From NCBI GenBank assembly GCA_019843655.1, contig JACDQD010000010.1:4509637-4573636 (forward strand): a stretch of DNA of 64,000 nucleotides, given 5' to 3'. A program made the translations under genes and the position numbers. How positions within the stretch are numbered: the first letter of the stretch is position 1; each line of letters opens with the position of its first letter. Under the pieces are notes generated by a model. The model made no database searches. It was not told the origin of the DNA and saw nothing but the letters and a program-made list of their open reading frames with translations. Below, piece by piece: positions 39,698 through 51,900 of this stretch. The DNA is from Lethocerus indicus (taxonomy: Eukaryota; Arthropoda; Insecta; Hemiptera; Belostomatidae).

Positions 39698-41256
39698 ATA
39701 TTAAACCCGGCTCGGTAATTAAAGCGCCGGCTATCGGCAAACGACATCTCCGACTCGACTTAACACTTAGCTTAGATTAGAGCGGAGAGGCCACAGACTT
39801 GCTAGTGGCGCTCAAATTATAGTAATGATCCGATTGCGATTTCACATCGCCCCTAGCGGTTTTTTTAATGAGTTGGGATATTGTCCGTTAAAGAGGAAAA
39901 TGGGTCGGAGTGGTGGAACCATAATGTGTGTCGCGTTATCGTGGAGGAGGTTCTATAAAGGGGTTAGGCAATTAATTCTAGGGCAATTAATATTGGCGCG
40001 ATTAGTGTGCTAATTTTATATTTATAATCTAGGGAAATCGTTTAAAAAAATATTTCATTTACTACTACATTGAGCCCGGCCAATATAGTTGAAAATAAAT
40101 GAATAGATACTTACGTACCCCATATACTCGCAGTTTTTTCTACTTTCGGAAGGTCGTAAATGTTGCGCCCAATCCGCCATTCTTTAGGCCCCGATGGCGA
40201 ACCCAATTTGCTCCCGGCTATAAAACGGATTATTAAAATGGCGACCGCCTCTGAAACCTGCGGCCCATAAAAGATTCGCAGCGGGCGAGAAACGTTCTCT
40301 CGGCGTGTTCGGCACGTCTTAAATTTGATTTTTATTGGACTGTAAACGGTAATTACGTCGTTGCGAGAACGAGCATAAAAAATTAGGGAAGCGTTGATGG
40401 ACGTGTGTGAAAAAAATTTTGTCGTCAATATCGTGAGAATAGGAATGATTTTCCTCAGACAGTGTTAAGACAATATTCTGGGTAAAATATAGTATTTTTT
40501 GTTTTATCGGTCGTATAAATGATATATATTACGACCTAACTCATTTGACATCATTAATGTCTTTCGACCAACATCTGCCTGGAGCTGACGGCTACTTTTA
40601 CTATTGAAATGTCGCAACTTTCATGCGACCAGGACAGATAGAATACCGTATATTGCAACACATTGAGAATGTCTGTCAGCGTAATACTTAACGCTACTGA
40701 AAGTTGTGAATTAATTGAATTAAACTGAAAGTGGACAGAGAATTAATTTGAGTCGGAGGAAAGACTCTCTGTTGTCTGTTTCACAGTTCACACTTACTTC
40801 GATGTTATTAGGTTTAGCCGCCAGAATTTTACGGATTAAAATTTGCAATCGATGTAGTGCCTTCGCCGACTTAGCTTGTACCTTCGTAACGTCGACACAA
40901 TTATGCGTCTTTTGATGCGAAGGAGTCTGGGGTCTTTCTTACCTGAGAGGTACTAGATTACGTCCCGGACAGACACCACTAGAATTTTAATTAATTAAAT
41001 ATACGGAGAAACGGCCAATGGTTTTATGATGGGGAAAATTGTTTGCATAATTTCCACTGCGGAGGCACGTTGGAATCGTACCGGACAACTGTGTGGTCTA
41101 GAAGAGTTCAGGGCCAATTAGCGGGAGGGAAATTTTTTTCCATTTTTAAAACTGGTTTCATTCATGCTCGAATTAAACAGTTAATTGCTGAATCCGGCTC
41201 CGGGAGTAGAGCCGGTTGAAAAGCCAAAAGGCGGCTTCCCTTGAACATGTGCCCGC

Positions 41257-41259
<3 letters not shown>

Positions 41260-41297
<38 letters not shown>
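41260..41297. repeat. (TA)19 microsatellite
   Basis: A perfect 38-bp TA repeat. Apparent frames across it on both strands carry Tyr-Ile runs and are artefacts. Confidence 0.95.
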
Positions 41298-41300
<3 letters not shown>

Positions 41301-44300
41301 AAAAGAAGGAGCGATGCCAATCAGCAATTGAACGGTGCCAGAGGCACGCGAACGTATCACGTTTAAAACCAGAAGCTCATAAATCGTGGAACTCGAACTT
41401 TTTCGATACCTGTCAATCTGATTCAAGACCTGGCTGCTGCTATTGTTTGTCCGCCTACCTTTCTACCGAAATTTCTGTTTGAGAAAATGTTAATTTCCGG
41501 CCGAATTGATTGAAAAAGTATAGAAGTATGTACTGAAGAAACACAAAATTCGAAGGTGTACACTTTGCCTTGGAAATTGGTATTATGGTAGAATACCAAG
41601 ATAAGGTTTGGGGACTCCTGGTGTATAAGAAGAACATATAAGCAATTTTTTCTGTTTCGAAACTATGTTGTCATAGCAAAATACTACAGCAAACGTATAC
41701 ACGTAATAGTTATACAAGTCTGCATATATGCGTTGTTTTTGCCCTGTCAATTTTTCAGGTCATTTCCATTGGCATTAATGCCCACTGCCGGAGTGTGTGA
41801 TGGGGAACTAATTAAGCGGATTCGGCAATTAACTCTTTCATTAACGGCCGTTGCCTATTAACGAAACAATGGGATTACTTCAACAATGGTACAATGGTGT
41901 TATTGTGCAATGGGAGTACCGTAGGATTTAATTACGAACTGATCCTTCCAGGTATTTGTCTACAACTAGTCTCTACAGTTGTGCCACTGAAGTCAAGTGC
42001 TGTATTATCTACGGACCTGTGTAATAGTTTTTAGATTCATTTTTTCACTTTGTTGTAATACTTCGAAAAACCGGAGGCCCGTAATCCTGTAATAGTTTGA
42101 AATCTGGTCGCGGAAACTGCCCCTCGTTCATATAAATAATATTTCATTTGAGCTATATAACGTCCATCGCGTCTCAGGGACTGACTTCGTGTAGAAATGC
42201 TGATGCCTAACAGTTTCTTGACAAATGGTCGACGAAGGTACTCGGGGAAGTTACCGAGGGTAGTAAAACGCCCACCGGGGTTTGTCGAGCGTGACTCCGC
42301 CCGGTGCAATAACTTGGAGCTCGAATTTGCAGTCACCGGTGAATGGATATTCCGCGTGTACTCTTTCTATCTCTTCCGCGCTCACGATCGTTCGCATAAA
42401 TTATTATTAAATAGGATGGCCGCACCGACCGCCCACGCCCGTCCCAGGAAGGCCCGCCAATAAGTCCCGACCGGGAGAACAAAGGTCTCCTCGGGTCAAA
42501 TCAAGTACCTCGAGGAATCTGCAATTCAAGTCCCCCACCGGCCTCTATTTGACTGCTTTGAAAGTGCGCACAATTAGCTTTACAATTTTATCGAAATTAA
42601 CCGAAATACGAGTCAATTAAACACTTCCAATCTGCTTTGATTTATGTTTTCTTACTATTTTTGTGCAAAATACAAAGGATTATTGATTGGAGTGATTGCG
42701 TATTGTAGGAGTTGGACTGGACCCAGTTCCGTTTGAAAACATAGTTGTAAATTATGAATTCGTCCGTAGTAGTTGCGATATGTCGAACGATAAATCTAGA
42801 CCAATTTTTTACCCGAAGGGATGCCGATTTTTAGAGTAGACCGAAAATTTCTAGGACCATTTTTTTAGGCCGTCTCGGAACCGATTCCGCGACCATTGCA
42901 GCGTGTTTTTAATTAAAGCCAGCGCAGTTAAATGCGGTCTTAAATTATCCCGGAGTGAAGGAACGAGGGCGTCGTTGAAGAGGGCTGGGAGGACAGAATT
43001 AATAAAGCAAGAGGAAAGAACAAATGAGACGGAAAGAAAATCACAAGAGGATAAAGTGTACATAATTTATATCCTCCTCCTTGGGGGCCTCCTCACCCCC
43101 TCCCATCAACCCCGTTTCCACAACTTTGCATTTAATAACTTGTTTATTTTTAATTAGCGTCTCTTTCCCTCTCTCCGCTGTCTCCTTTTTCTTGAGTAAA
43201 AAAAAGACTAAAATAAATTTCGTCATATAATCCGGTCGGCATTATCTGGATAAGTGGCTCCTCTCGGGTCCTCGTTTAAATTTATTGCCCCGCTGGGACT
43301 CCTCGGACACGCTGAATTATTCGCCCCGGGGCTCGGACCTTTGCAGTTTATGTCTTTCCCGAAAGACAGTCGCCGATCCGGAATTAATGCAAATTTAAAT
43401 CGGCCGACCACCGTTGATTTAGCGACGGGATATCTGCGACGGCTCTAAACGCCGATTACCGTCGTTAATATGTTGATGTCGTTCGGACAATTAAGGCGGT
43501 AACTAAGCCGAAGCAATAATATAATTATGACGGTCATAAATCTGCGGTCGAAACGGTTCAAAATGAAAAAATTGCGGGGGAATGCCGTGTGCGGGTTTAG
43601 CGGAGTTGTGATGATATTATTGCCGTCGTGAAACGCGTGGTCACAGATTTCAATTAATAGGAAATTTCAAAATTTGTTAACGAGCTGTCAATAATTGATT
43701 AGGATATAAATTTCGAGAGAGGAATGATGGCTGCACTGAGTGGACTTCGTTTTACATCTCGGGAGTAAAAGTTAGTAACAGGAGCGTTCGAATAATTTCA
43801 TTTTTACTACCGCCATTCATTTTTTCTACGCATTCTGAGAGTTTCTCGCCGGCAAGAACACCGAACGCTGTATTTAGCAACACTGTTTAGAAATGCTGCT
43901 TCTATAGGCAGGGGATTATAAATGATCCCCGGCAGGGCGCCGTATTTAATAAAGCTCGTTTAATTGGGTATTAACGGATTATTAGTCGGCCAATCAGAAA
44001 CGTGAGGCCTCGGGGTTAATGGAATCTGTGGAAGCAGCCGCCCGGTTCGGGGACTTAACTCTATTAAGGCGGCCACGTGACCGGCCCAACACCCCCTTGC
44101 AATTCTTGTCATGTTTGTCCCTACATTGTTCGGCGGTGCAATATAGTAGTTATGTTCCTAGACCTCAAGCGGAAAAAATAAAACTCCATAGTTTATGTTT
44201 TCCCGTAACGAATTTTCCCTTTAGGTTTAAGCACCGCCCGCGCTTCAATAAACAACGTCACGTATCCAATTATCCTCCTCCCCTTCGTTGGACGTCGGGT

Positions 44301-45549
44301 TTTTCCGATATTTCACCGCTAATGTTATAATCTTTCACGGTAAGTTCGCCTTTAACGAGTTGAGGGAAAATGTAATTGAGTTCCATCGTAAATAACGACG
44401 AGGAGCGGTGCCGTAATGGTGTTTTAATATAGATTTTTAATTCTTCTGTGGCGGCAATAATTTTTCAGCGGTGTTAATTAAAGAAGGGGAAAAGGGTGTA
44501 AATTCGGTTCTGCACTAGCCACATCCGGATGATTTTCCCTAATTATGGGAATCGGGGCAGTTGATTTTAAGATAGCGATGGAAACCGTTTCTCGGTGAAC
44601 GCTGTATATTTTTAGTGTCACATATAAAAAGCATATAAAGCAGTTAATTTTACGCGTTTAAAGTGTAGCGTTAATAAATTTTCGGAACGTTTTTGTAACG
44701 GATTTGCATTTCGGGACAGTGAGTTTACATACAAGTTTCTTTCGAAGGGAAATGGTTTATCGATTTTGAAGTCGGTTTGTGTGAAGTAATTACACGGTCG
44801 TTAGCCCAAGTAAATGCCTTTATCTCGGTGGGGATGGAGAAGTCATATTTTCATTTTTTCCTGGTCTCCCCTCCTACTAATTTTTACGCCCATAAGACCC
44901 TCGTATACATATTGTAAATAAGGAACGTTTCATGGTTTCGATTCAGATTAGGGACGTTCGTACGGCTTATCTTCAAACTCGTCACAGTTCCGAGATCACT
45001 GAAGGTTCGTTACCCCAATTCGTAGTACAGTCAGTTGCGATTAGCTACGTGAGGGGGGCGAGTGGGATAACATCATCATTTAGATTGGGGTAACGTGGAG
45101 TATCGGGATGATATTAAAAAAAGGATTTTTTTTTAATAACATTTGATGTGGACTCTGCCATTTTCGTGTTCCTACCCCATACCCGTGCCACGTTGCGTAA
45201 CGCCCTAGCGTTTCGCTCCCCACAGTCGGTCGGGGTAACGGCCGATCGGCCAATAAATTACGAGTAATTCCCAACAACAAGTAATTAGGTTATCTTCGGA
45301 AACGATCAATGGACCCGTATGTCGGACGAAATGTGTTGTAGCTCCTTCGGTCGGGAAGATCGGCGATACTTGATGACGTCTCGCGTGACTGTTTTTCGAA
45401 TATATTTTGGCCATAGACGGCGGGTGCATTTCTCTGTATTAGTCAGGAGTTTATAAATGGGGCCGAGCGGAGGCTGCTCTATTGTCCAATTACCAATTAG
45501 CGTGGCCGGCGCTAATGGAGTACTAGCACTTCCTGTTTTGCCCACAAGA

Positions 45550-45565
45550 GAATAGCCGGCTATTC
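45550..45565. repeat. 16-bp perfect palindrome
   Basis: GAATAGCC followed by GGCTATTC is a perfect palindrome with no loop. About one such 16-bp palindrome is expected by chance in a window this size, so it is recorded without a functional claim. Confidence 0.6.
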
Positions 45566-45741
45566 CCGGGACGCTTAATATAGAACGGCGCATACGTGTG
45601 AACGCATTAATGGGCGTGCACGCGTTAGATAATAAACGGTACGAAACGGTTTCAAAATTGGTATAATGAACGCGGACGAACCTCCTTCCTGAAATCTGTT
45701 TTTGAAACAATTATTGTTCTGATTTAACGCCCATTCACGAA

Positions 45742-45885
45742 ATGAATGGTGGAACATCAGAAGCCTGCTGGGAGGAGGAGAAAGAATGGGCTCAGGTGCC
45801 GTGGGACTGCCAGATCTACGGTGAAGCCAGAAGAGACCTCGTGAGAGCTGTGGGCATCAAAACGCTCTGGAGTCATTTTCAGTGA
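45742..45885 (+). other. Unexplained 47-codon open frame with coding-like composition
   Basis: An ATG at 45742 opens a 47-codon frame ending in TGA at 45883-45885; the frame is open upstream to a TGA at 45703. The predicted peptide starts MNGGTSEACW, has four Trp and a Glu-rich stretch, and ends in LWSHFQ. Composition differs from the surroundings: it is purine-rich and poor in AT runs. The minus strand is also open for 39 codons here and carries a polypyrimidine-CCCAG motif (complement of about 45768-45786), so an exon edge on that strand is possible. I do not recognise the peptide. It could be a transposon or pseudogene scrap, a small exon, or chance. Confidence 0.2.
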
Positions 45886-48262
45886 ATGAAGGTTTTCCCT
45901 CTGCCAGGTTTCATCCACCGTTGGGGTGCTTTACTCGGAAAATTATCCCTAATGAAGATTCCAAATAGCAACCCGCGGCCAAAATGAACCCACGATGTAA
46001 GAGAAATAAGTTCAGGCTTTAGTTTTCCCATGTCAGCCGAGTAAAAATAATTATACCTAATAAGTATATTGAATTAATTTCTTCCTAATCAAAATAAAAA
46101 TGTCAATTGATCACCATTACCACTCTCCTGAAGGGAATAAAACCGAGTCATTTGGTAAGAGTGGTTTCACCGGCGGCCATTAACAAACTGGTTACGATAG
46201 GAATGTCATAACGGATGATATAATTAATAATGACTAAACACGTTTATATTGTTTGGGGTGTTATTTCGAATCATTTAAATACAAGAAGGAGTCAAGCAAC
46301 AATTTTGAACGTTAATATCTTATAATTAATACTGAAAAGTATTAAGCATATTTATGTAGCCCCTTGATGTTGACTGTAGTGACCTATTCTTGAACTTCTT
46401 TCTGGCGTTATATTTTCCCATTACGATTGCCCGGATAATTTCGTCACGATACATATTTCATAAGTTAGGAAATATTGAGGCGGAAGGTATTTGTACGGTG
46501 CGACCCCCGCCCGAACAGTTGTTTCTTATGTCCCGAGAGCCGTTTTGGAGAAACAACAATGGCGACCTGAATTTTCCCTCCTCCCTCCCGCCATAGGTTT
46601 ATGCGCCCTAATAACATATTATCCGACCGATTTACATATTTTAAGTCGTGTGTCGACATGCGTCCATCACGCTCTGTACCTTTATCGCCACCGTTTTGCG
46701 TCCCGACCGCCCAATAATATTTCCATTATATTCTCTCTTTTTTTCTCCGTTCTAACGACCCTTGTTTTTGAGTCTTTAATGCGGTCCTCTCACGGTGTTT
46801 CGTAAGAGTCCGGTCGAGAAAAATGTCTCGAGTTGGTTGTAAGGTTTAATGCTCTCTGACGTATGATAACCAAGGAAAGGATAAAAGCTGTAATTTTTGA
46901 GGCATTGTATCTGGCATGCATTTGAAATAACATCAGCATGCCGAAATTCAATTTCAGTGTGTTCCACCGTATGGGGACCACAATATCGGTTATTTCTGAT
47001 AAAGTTTGCATGTTTTGACAACGAGAATTTGCTGCTACCAAATTTTTATTTAAAAAAATCAAATCGGTGTGACATTGCTGAAAATCAAAATCAACCATCA
47101 AAATAAATAATATTACTATGTTCTATTAAAATTATAATTTTTTATATTTGAGTATGATTTGTGTGTTGGTGGAGGTGCGGAAAGGTTTGGGAACTACTGA
47201 CATAATCCATAGATTTCCAGTACATTTATGTATTGCTCCATCACTGCAATATGGGCGAAAAGCGGAAACCGGTTTAATCTCGGATCGAAAAAAGTGGCAT
47301 TTCGCACCGGGATAATGTTCGGGGGAAGGAACCGACTCGGTCCACGACGTTTTCACACAATTAACCTTTTTTTATTCCGTGACATCCGTTGGGAAAATTG
47401 CGAGGCGCTGATATTCACACATAGTGACTGGCCTATGACCCGTAGGCCTTGCCGTCGCAGAGCGAATAGGTCAGGGTTCAGTGTACTTGAGAGGCCGCCG
47501 GTCCCTGGGATCGCCTCAGTCGGAAAGATGGCCCAGATAAGGAGGGACCCCACAGGGATTTGGCCCACCCACCCCACTCTCAGGAATTAATCAGTCCCCA
47601 GTCTCAAATCTAAATTGAAATACAACACCGCCACCGAAATTATACGGCTTAGGTCAGTAACCCGCTCTACCGACTGTGGGGTTCAATAAATTTTCAGACG
47701 GGGGACAGTGACCCTACCAAATAGAATGGTCTTGACACTTAATAGTGTAATTTTTCATCACACGGAATTTTAAGATTTAAAGATATATTTCCCATCAGAA
47801 TATTTTATATAACAAAAATATCTGCCGTCAAACAAATAAAAAGTCTGTGTAACATATCGGTCAATTATTTCTGGGCGAGGTAAATCGGCAATACAGTGGT
47901 TAAAGGTAACTCAGGACAACACCAGTTTCTGCAATATAAATTTCGCTTCACTCGTACTCCACGGTACAAGCAGCCGAAACTGGTCTAGCAACAGATCAGA
48001 AGAAAACTGCGGTATTCCAAACATTCGCAGACCACACAACAGTTACCACCACTGTTTTTATTTTTTTTTATCCGTTTTCAGCACTGCTGTAAGACGATTA
48101 GTTTTATTTTGCAGTATTTCAGTGTTAAGGATGGAGTCTTCCTTGCACGCAAGGTCGGCTCTTAAATATATTTACTTCTCGGTTTTTCATTCACCGCATT
48201 CCTAATCCACTTTCCCATCTCACTGGCAAAGCAGCATTCCCCGTTCTCACCCCGGTGGACTG

Positions 48263-48276
48263 TATATATATATATA
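48263..48276. repeat. (TA)7 microsatellite
   Basis: A short perfect TA repeat about 500 bp upstream of ratchet site 2. Confidence 0.9.
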
Positions 48277-48753
48277 ACGTACAGCGACAATTAAAGTTAA
48301 TCTGATTTACCTTGCGGAAACCGCAGTTAATCTCCACCGAAGGCGCCAGAATAAATAAACCATTGTCTTCCTGGTCCGGCTGTTTCTCGCGCTCTCGGGC
48401 TCCTAGATTTGCAGGTGGCATGGGATAAACTGGATTTTTATCAATTTATTAATAATGGCGGTTAATTGTCGGCCATAAAGAATGGAGCGGGTGGGAACGT
48501 GACCCCGCGAAATGGTCCGTATTATGAAGTCATTCACTTTAATAAATACCTATTGTGAAGAATTGAACTTATACTGAATAAAAATCTTCTAAACTATTTT
48601 ATACAGCATCATTCATTTGAGCTATTCAGTTTGACCTCTATTATTTATCATAGCAATACACTTATTATTAACTTATTTGACATTTACGTCATTTAAATTA
48701 TTGTTTAGTTGTTGTTGTTAATAAACCATTATTATTGTATGTAATTTTCAGTA

Positions 48754-48785
48754 GTAATAGTTTCATGTCTTTGTTTCAGGTAAGT
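48754..48785 (+). promoter_or_regulatory. Recursive-splice (ratcheting) site 2, zero-length exon
   Basis: GTAAT (48754-48758) supplies a branch-point-like A at 48757, 22 nt before the AG, the same spacing as in site 1. The tract 48761-48777 has 14 pyrimidines in 17, CAG ends at 48779 and GTAAGT follows at 48780-48785. The sequence just before the junction also resembles site 1: both read ATGTCTTT followed by a T-rich stretch. It lies 37.7 kb downstream of site 1 in the same orientation, a plausible step size for recursive removal of a very long intron. A (CT)13 tract follows about 240 nt later. It is inferred from sequence only. Confidence 0.65.
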
Positions 48786-48841
48786 TCCTGTTTTGGACCA
48801 TTGCTTGTTATTGTATAAAGAAGCCCTAAACGCCGGCCAAG
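48780..48841 (+). other. Cryptic recursive-splice exon 2 (62 nt, all frames closed)
   Basis: The segment runs from the ratchet AG to CAAG|GTAATC, whose GT is at 48842-48843 and which is a moderate 5' splice site. Stops occur in all three frames (TAA in each). Length and layout parallel the 56-nt segment at site 1. As there, the expected role is exon definition of the ratchet site, followed by skipping, with inclusion yielding a truncated product. Confidence 0.42.
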
Positions 48842-49010
48842 GTAATCCATCATCTTCTGGAAAAGTACTTAAAATTTTCAAATGTAACTTAATTTATTTT
48901 AAAACAGAAAGTCGGGCTCTTTTGAACTTGGGGAGGGCCGGCATTGTTTCCTCAGGCCCGACCTCGGCCGCGGCTCTACTGATAATAATAATAATAGAGT
49001 TTTAAGCGCG

Positions 49011-49012
<2 letters not shown>

Positions 49013-49044
<32 letters not shown>

Positions 49045-49046
49045 TC
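49013..49046 (+). repeat. Pyrimidine tract with (CT)13
   Basis: A perfect CT repeat at 49019-49044 inside 34 consecutive pyrimidines, about 170 nt after the second cryptic 5' site. In the pre-mRNA it would be a UC-rich platform for PTB-like regulators. No AG acceptor immediately follows. Confidence 0.92.
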
Positions 49047-50395
49047 ACCCAATTAACCTTCTTTTGCATAAGCGGTTTTAATCTCTCGTATATAAAACTT
49101 ATTATACAGGAAGTTGTTCTAGAGAGCGGTCGTTTATTAAGGTCGGTGGCACAGGGCTATTGTTAAAGCCAGCGCTAACGGTCACTTTTCTTTAGGCCAC
49201 CTCTAATTGTTTGGTAATTATGCGTATTAAAAACCGAAACACAAAAATTAAGTTCTGGTTGTCTTTCGGAGATTGCGGGTTGTCGCGGACCTTGTAACCC
49301 GGACTCGGAGTAATGGCCGAAGCCCCAATCAGGAAACGGGTTAATTGTTCAGACAAATTTTTTTTACTCCGTTTTACTTTTATATTCTGTGAAGGCCTCG
49401 TCTGTAATTTCGTTCCGTCTCCATGTTACAATTCCGTTTTTTACAAACTGTTGCATCGATTTCGCCCGTGTTTTGGTCTCTCTGTTGATGTCCCAAAACC
49501 GGAAAGATAATTTTTAAATTTCCTTACAAGGAAAACGCGTAGGTTTCCGACATCCCAATACACATCTGATGTATTAAATTATGGTTGATTATACATCCTT
49601 CCTTTTTCATAATTATTGGATCATAAACTGTCCGAAGGAAAATGTGATGACACTTTCGGAAAAAATCAGAAAATCAGAAAAAATTGGAACGTGAAAGTAG
49701 TGCATCGGGTTACGGAATGGGTAATGAATCTAAATGTCATCACAAAAAATGGAAGTAAAATTAGATAGAGCGTGATTGATTTGTGCCATGTAATGGTTTT
49801 TTACTATTACAATATCGTCGTTTAGTGACTGGAAGGTTCTTCAAGATAATATCGGGCAAATTTATATATCAGAACTATAATTCTGTATTAATTAGGCTCA
49901 TATTAATCTGCTTTCACTGCATTTTTTATGGAAAGTGTCCCCTTTGCATCTTGTTAGGTAAAAATAAAGAACGCGTTAAAAAATTCAATCAGGATATTCT
50001 GTTTCGCCACACCTGACATATCGTATTGGCTTAATACCCGGCACCGTACCTAATTGGTAATCGGCCTCTACTATTTTTCACCTAATTATTCGTACTGCTT
50101 TTTATCCTTCTGGAAATCTATCCGGCTTGCTCTCTTTATTTGTTTCTGTCGGGCGATATTTCAGTCCTAATTTATTACCACATTAATTGGCCTTCGGATC
50201 CGGCTAAAATATTGCGGGCTCGTTTGTAATAATTGACCCCATTAGTTCCGTGGTAAATGTATGAATAAAATTAGAGCGCATTTATTGGACAGTTGTTTGA
50301 ATCCATCATTTGAAGCGCGCCGTAGGCCTCAACAGCGGGGTTGCTCCCGGGAATTTACGTATTAAAATATTTCTGCTGAGTATTAATAGTGTATT

Positions 50396-50456
50396 AATAG
50401 GTAATATTACTACCTATTACTATAATAGGTAATATTAATAGGTAACACCAGTTACC
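50396..50456. repeat. Cluster of alternating palindromic units
   Basis: The octamer AATAGGTA occurs at 50396-50403, 50424-50431 and 50437-50444, and its reverse complement TACCTATT at 50411-50418. The inverted copy can pair with the copy on either side (loops of 7 and 5 nt). GGTAAC (50441-50446) and GTTACC (50451-50456) add a further 6-bp inverted repeat. The cluster could extrude alternative cruciforms. The loop region contains TAATATTAC by coincidence. Confidence 0.8.
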
Positions 50457-51837
50457 TAGGTCAGAACGTTAGGTTCCCGGTTTCCTAGGTTTTTAAATTA
50501 CGAGGGACTACATACATACTTGAATAGGCCCATTTTTCCAGTCATTCAAGAAATATTGAGTCAGGGAAATATAGTTATGATTTATGTATCAACAGTAAAA
50601 TTGTACATACTGTACACTAGAGTAATATACGATGGATTTAACGGTTTCCCTCGTTACCGACTTGTATATTGGATGTCGGTGATATCGTCGGGTCAAGTTA
50701 GACAAAAATTAGGTTAGAAAGCGCAGAATGAACAATCTGGAATTCGGGTCATAAATACCAAAACATAAATAGTGTATTATACTTCAGAGTTACCGAAAAG
50801 AGGTAAAAGTAACCTGAAGACTTGCATACCAACATCCTTACCCTATGCTATCATGTTATGTCGTATTATTATTCCTTTACCCATCCACCAGGTTAGAAGT
50901 GTGTCGCGAGAAACAAAAAAGAGAACTACCGGTTCAGATAGCGGTGTATCAACCTCTCTTTTAATAAGGTAATTCTTCGGTAATCAGTCCTTTTTTTCAG
51001 CCCTCCCCGAAGCATTTAACAGGGCCGGCCCAACCGTTAGGAGGATTTAGCACGGTTAACTCGGTTTAATTTGGCTAATGAATAGAAGCAGGGGGTGGGA
51101 AGAGCTGGCTGTTTATTATAGAGGGATGCGCTGCGCGCTACCTAACGAGTTGTTTGGCCGGTAAACAACACGGCCCTGATTGTCGCCGTTTTGTTCGTCC
51201 TCCCTGTTGTAGTCGACGGTCCGCATTTGCGGCACACTTTTCGGGCGGTGAAAAAGCTTTGATGTCGCCTCGAATAATTGTTTCGACAACGAAACAGGTC
51301 CCAGAGAATCGCTTGTGTTGGTGCGGTGAAAAGGCAATTCCAAATAAATTTCGGACTATAGCCAATCAGAGTTATTAGCCATCTATTCGTAAAATAATGC
51401 ATCCCTTTCATGTTACATTATATGCTATATTTTTTTTAATTTTTAAGAAAGTTCCACCAACATATGCATATGAACATTTCAACCAACAATCGTAAAATTG
51501 TTGTAATAATTAATTTGAATCAATGATTATTCTATGTAACGGTATATTTGTTCAAAATATATAGTTCGCGACCTCGATATTCTAAAGTATAACAAAATTC
51601 ATTTTAAAATCTCACTTCCGATTGTTTTTTCCAAAACACTACTTACTCCAAACATCCCGAATGTTCCACGCAGAGGCCTAAAAATGAAATGGCCTTACGC
51701 CATGAAGCGTGATGCTGAGAGTATTAAAAGATTTTAACACACAGCACGAGAACATTGTTTTGTTGTTAATCATTGCTTAAAACGGACGATAATCACTCAT
51801 CTATATTCGTTTTATATTATTCTAAAAATTGCTACAG

Positions 51838-51900
51838 TGGCTCAGCTAATGGGACGACTCGCTCTGAAGGGAAACATCCGTAAGCTAATGACACCAATTA
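51838..51900 (+). mobile_element. Possible tRNA-like (SINE) fragment
   Basis: TGGCTCAGCTAATGG (51838-51852) resembles a Pol III A box. No B box is found at the expected distance and no cloverleaf forms. It may be a truncated SINE head or a chance match. Confidence 0.2.

Larger units (their letters stand above)
28013..41259. other. Non-coding stretch, centre of the window
   Basis: No gene is recognised. The longest open frame anywhere in the window, 166 codons (32148-32648, minus), contains an Arg-Glu run made by the CT microsatellite and is otherwise featureless. A CpG-rich pocket at about 33480-34150 gives several overlapping frames of 110-131 codons on both strands, typical of low stop-codon density. 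Other contents are copy B of the dispersed repeat, a near-palindrome at 30245-30266, an 18-bp tandem duplication at 35027-35062, a weak ratchet candidate near 36125, a hairpin at 39046-39081 and G12 at 39686. Confidence 0.6.
41298..48753. other. Non-coding stretch before ratchet site 2
   Basis: No recognised gene. Frames reach 134 codons (45306-45710, minus) without a known domain. CpG-rich, homeodomain-core-rich DNA at about 43240-43700 has the look of regulatory sequence, but conservation cannot be judged here. A near-miss ratchet motif at 44330-44345 reads CACG|GTAAGTT, lacking the required AG. An unusual short open frame lies at 45742-45885. (TA)7 lies at 48263-48276. Confidence 0.55.

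Noticed and set aside
40930..40960. Minus-strand CTCTCAG|GTAAGAAAG, a possible minus-strand ratchet site
   Set aside because: The lead-in has only a short broken pyrimidine tract and no clear branch site.
49939..49963. Pyrimidine tract TTGTTAG followed by GTAAAA
   Set aside because: Weak donor and no downstream donor to define a cryptic exon.
50401..50410. TAATATTAC, the nonanucleotide of geminivirus and circovirus origins
   Set aside because: It lies in an AT-rich palindrome cluster without the GC-rich stem, and there is no Rep-like frame anywhere nearby; coincidence.
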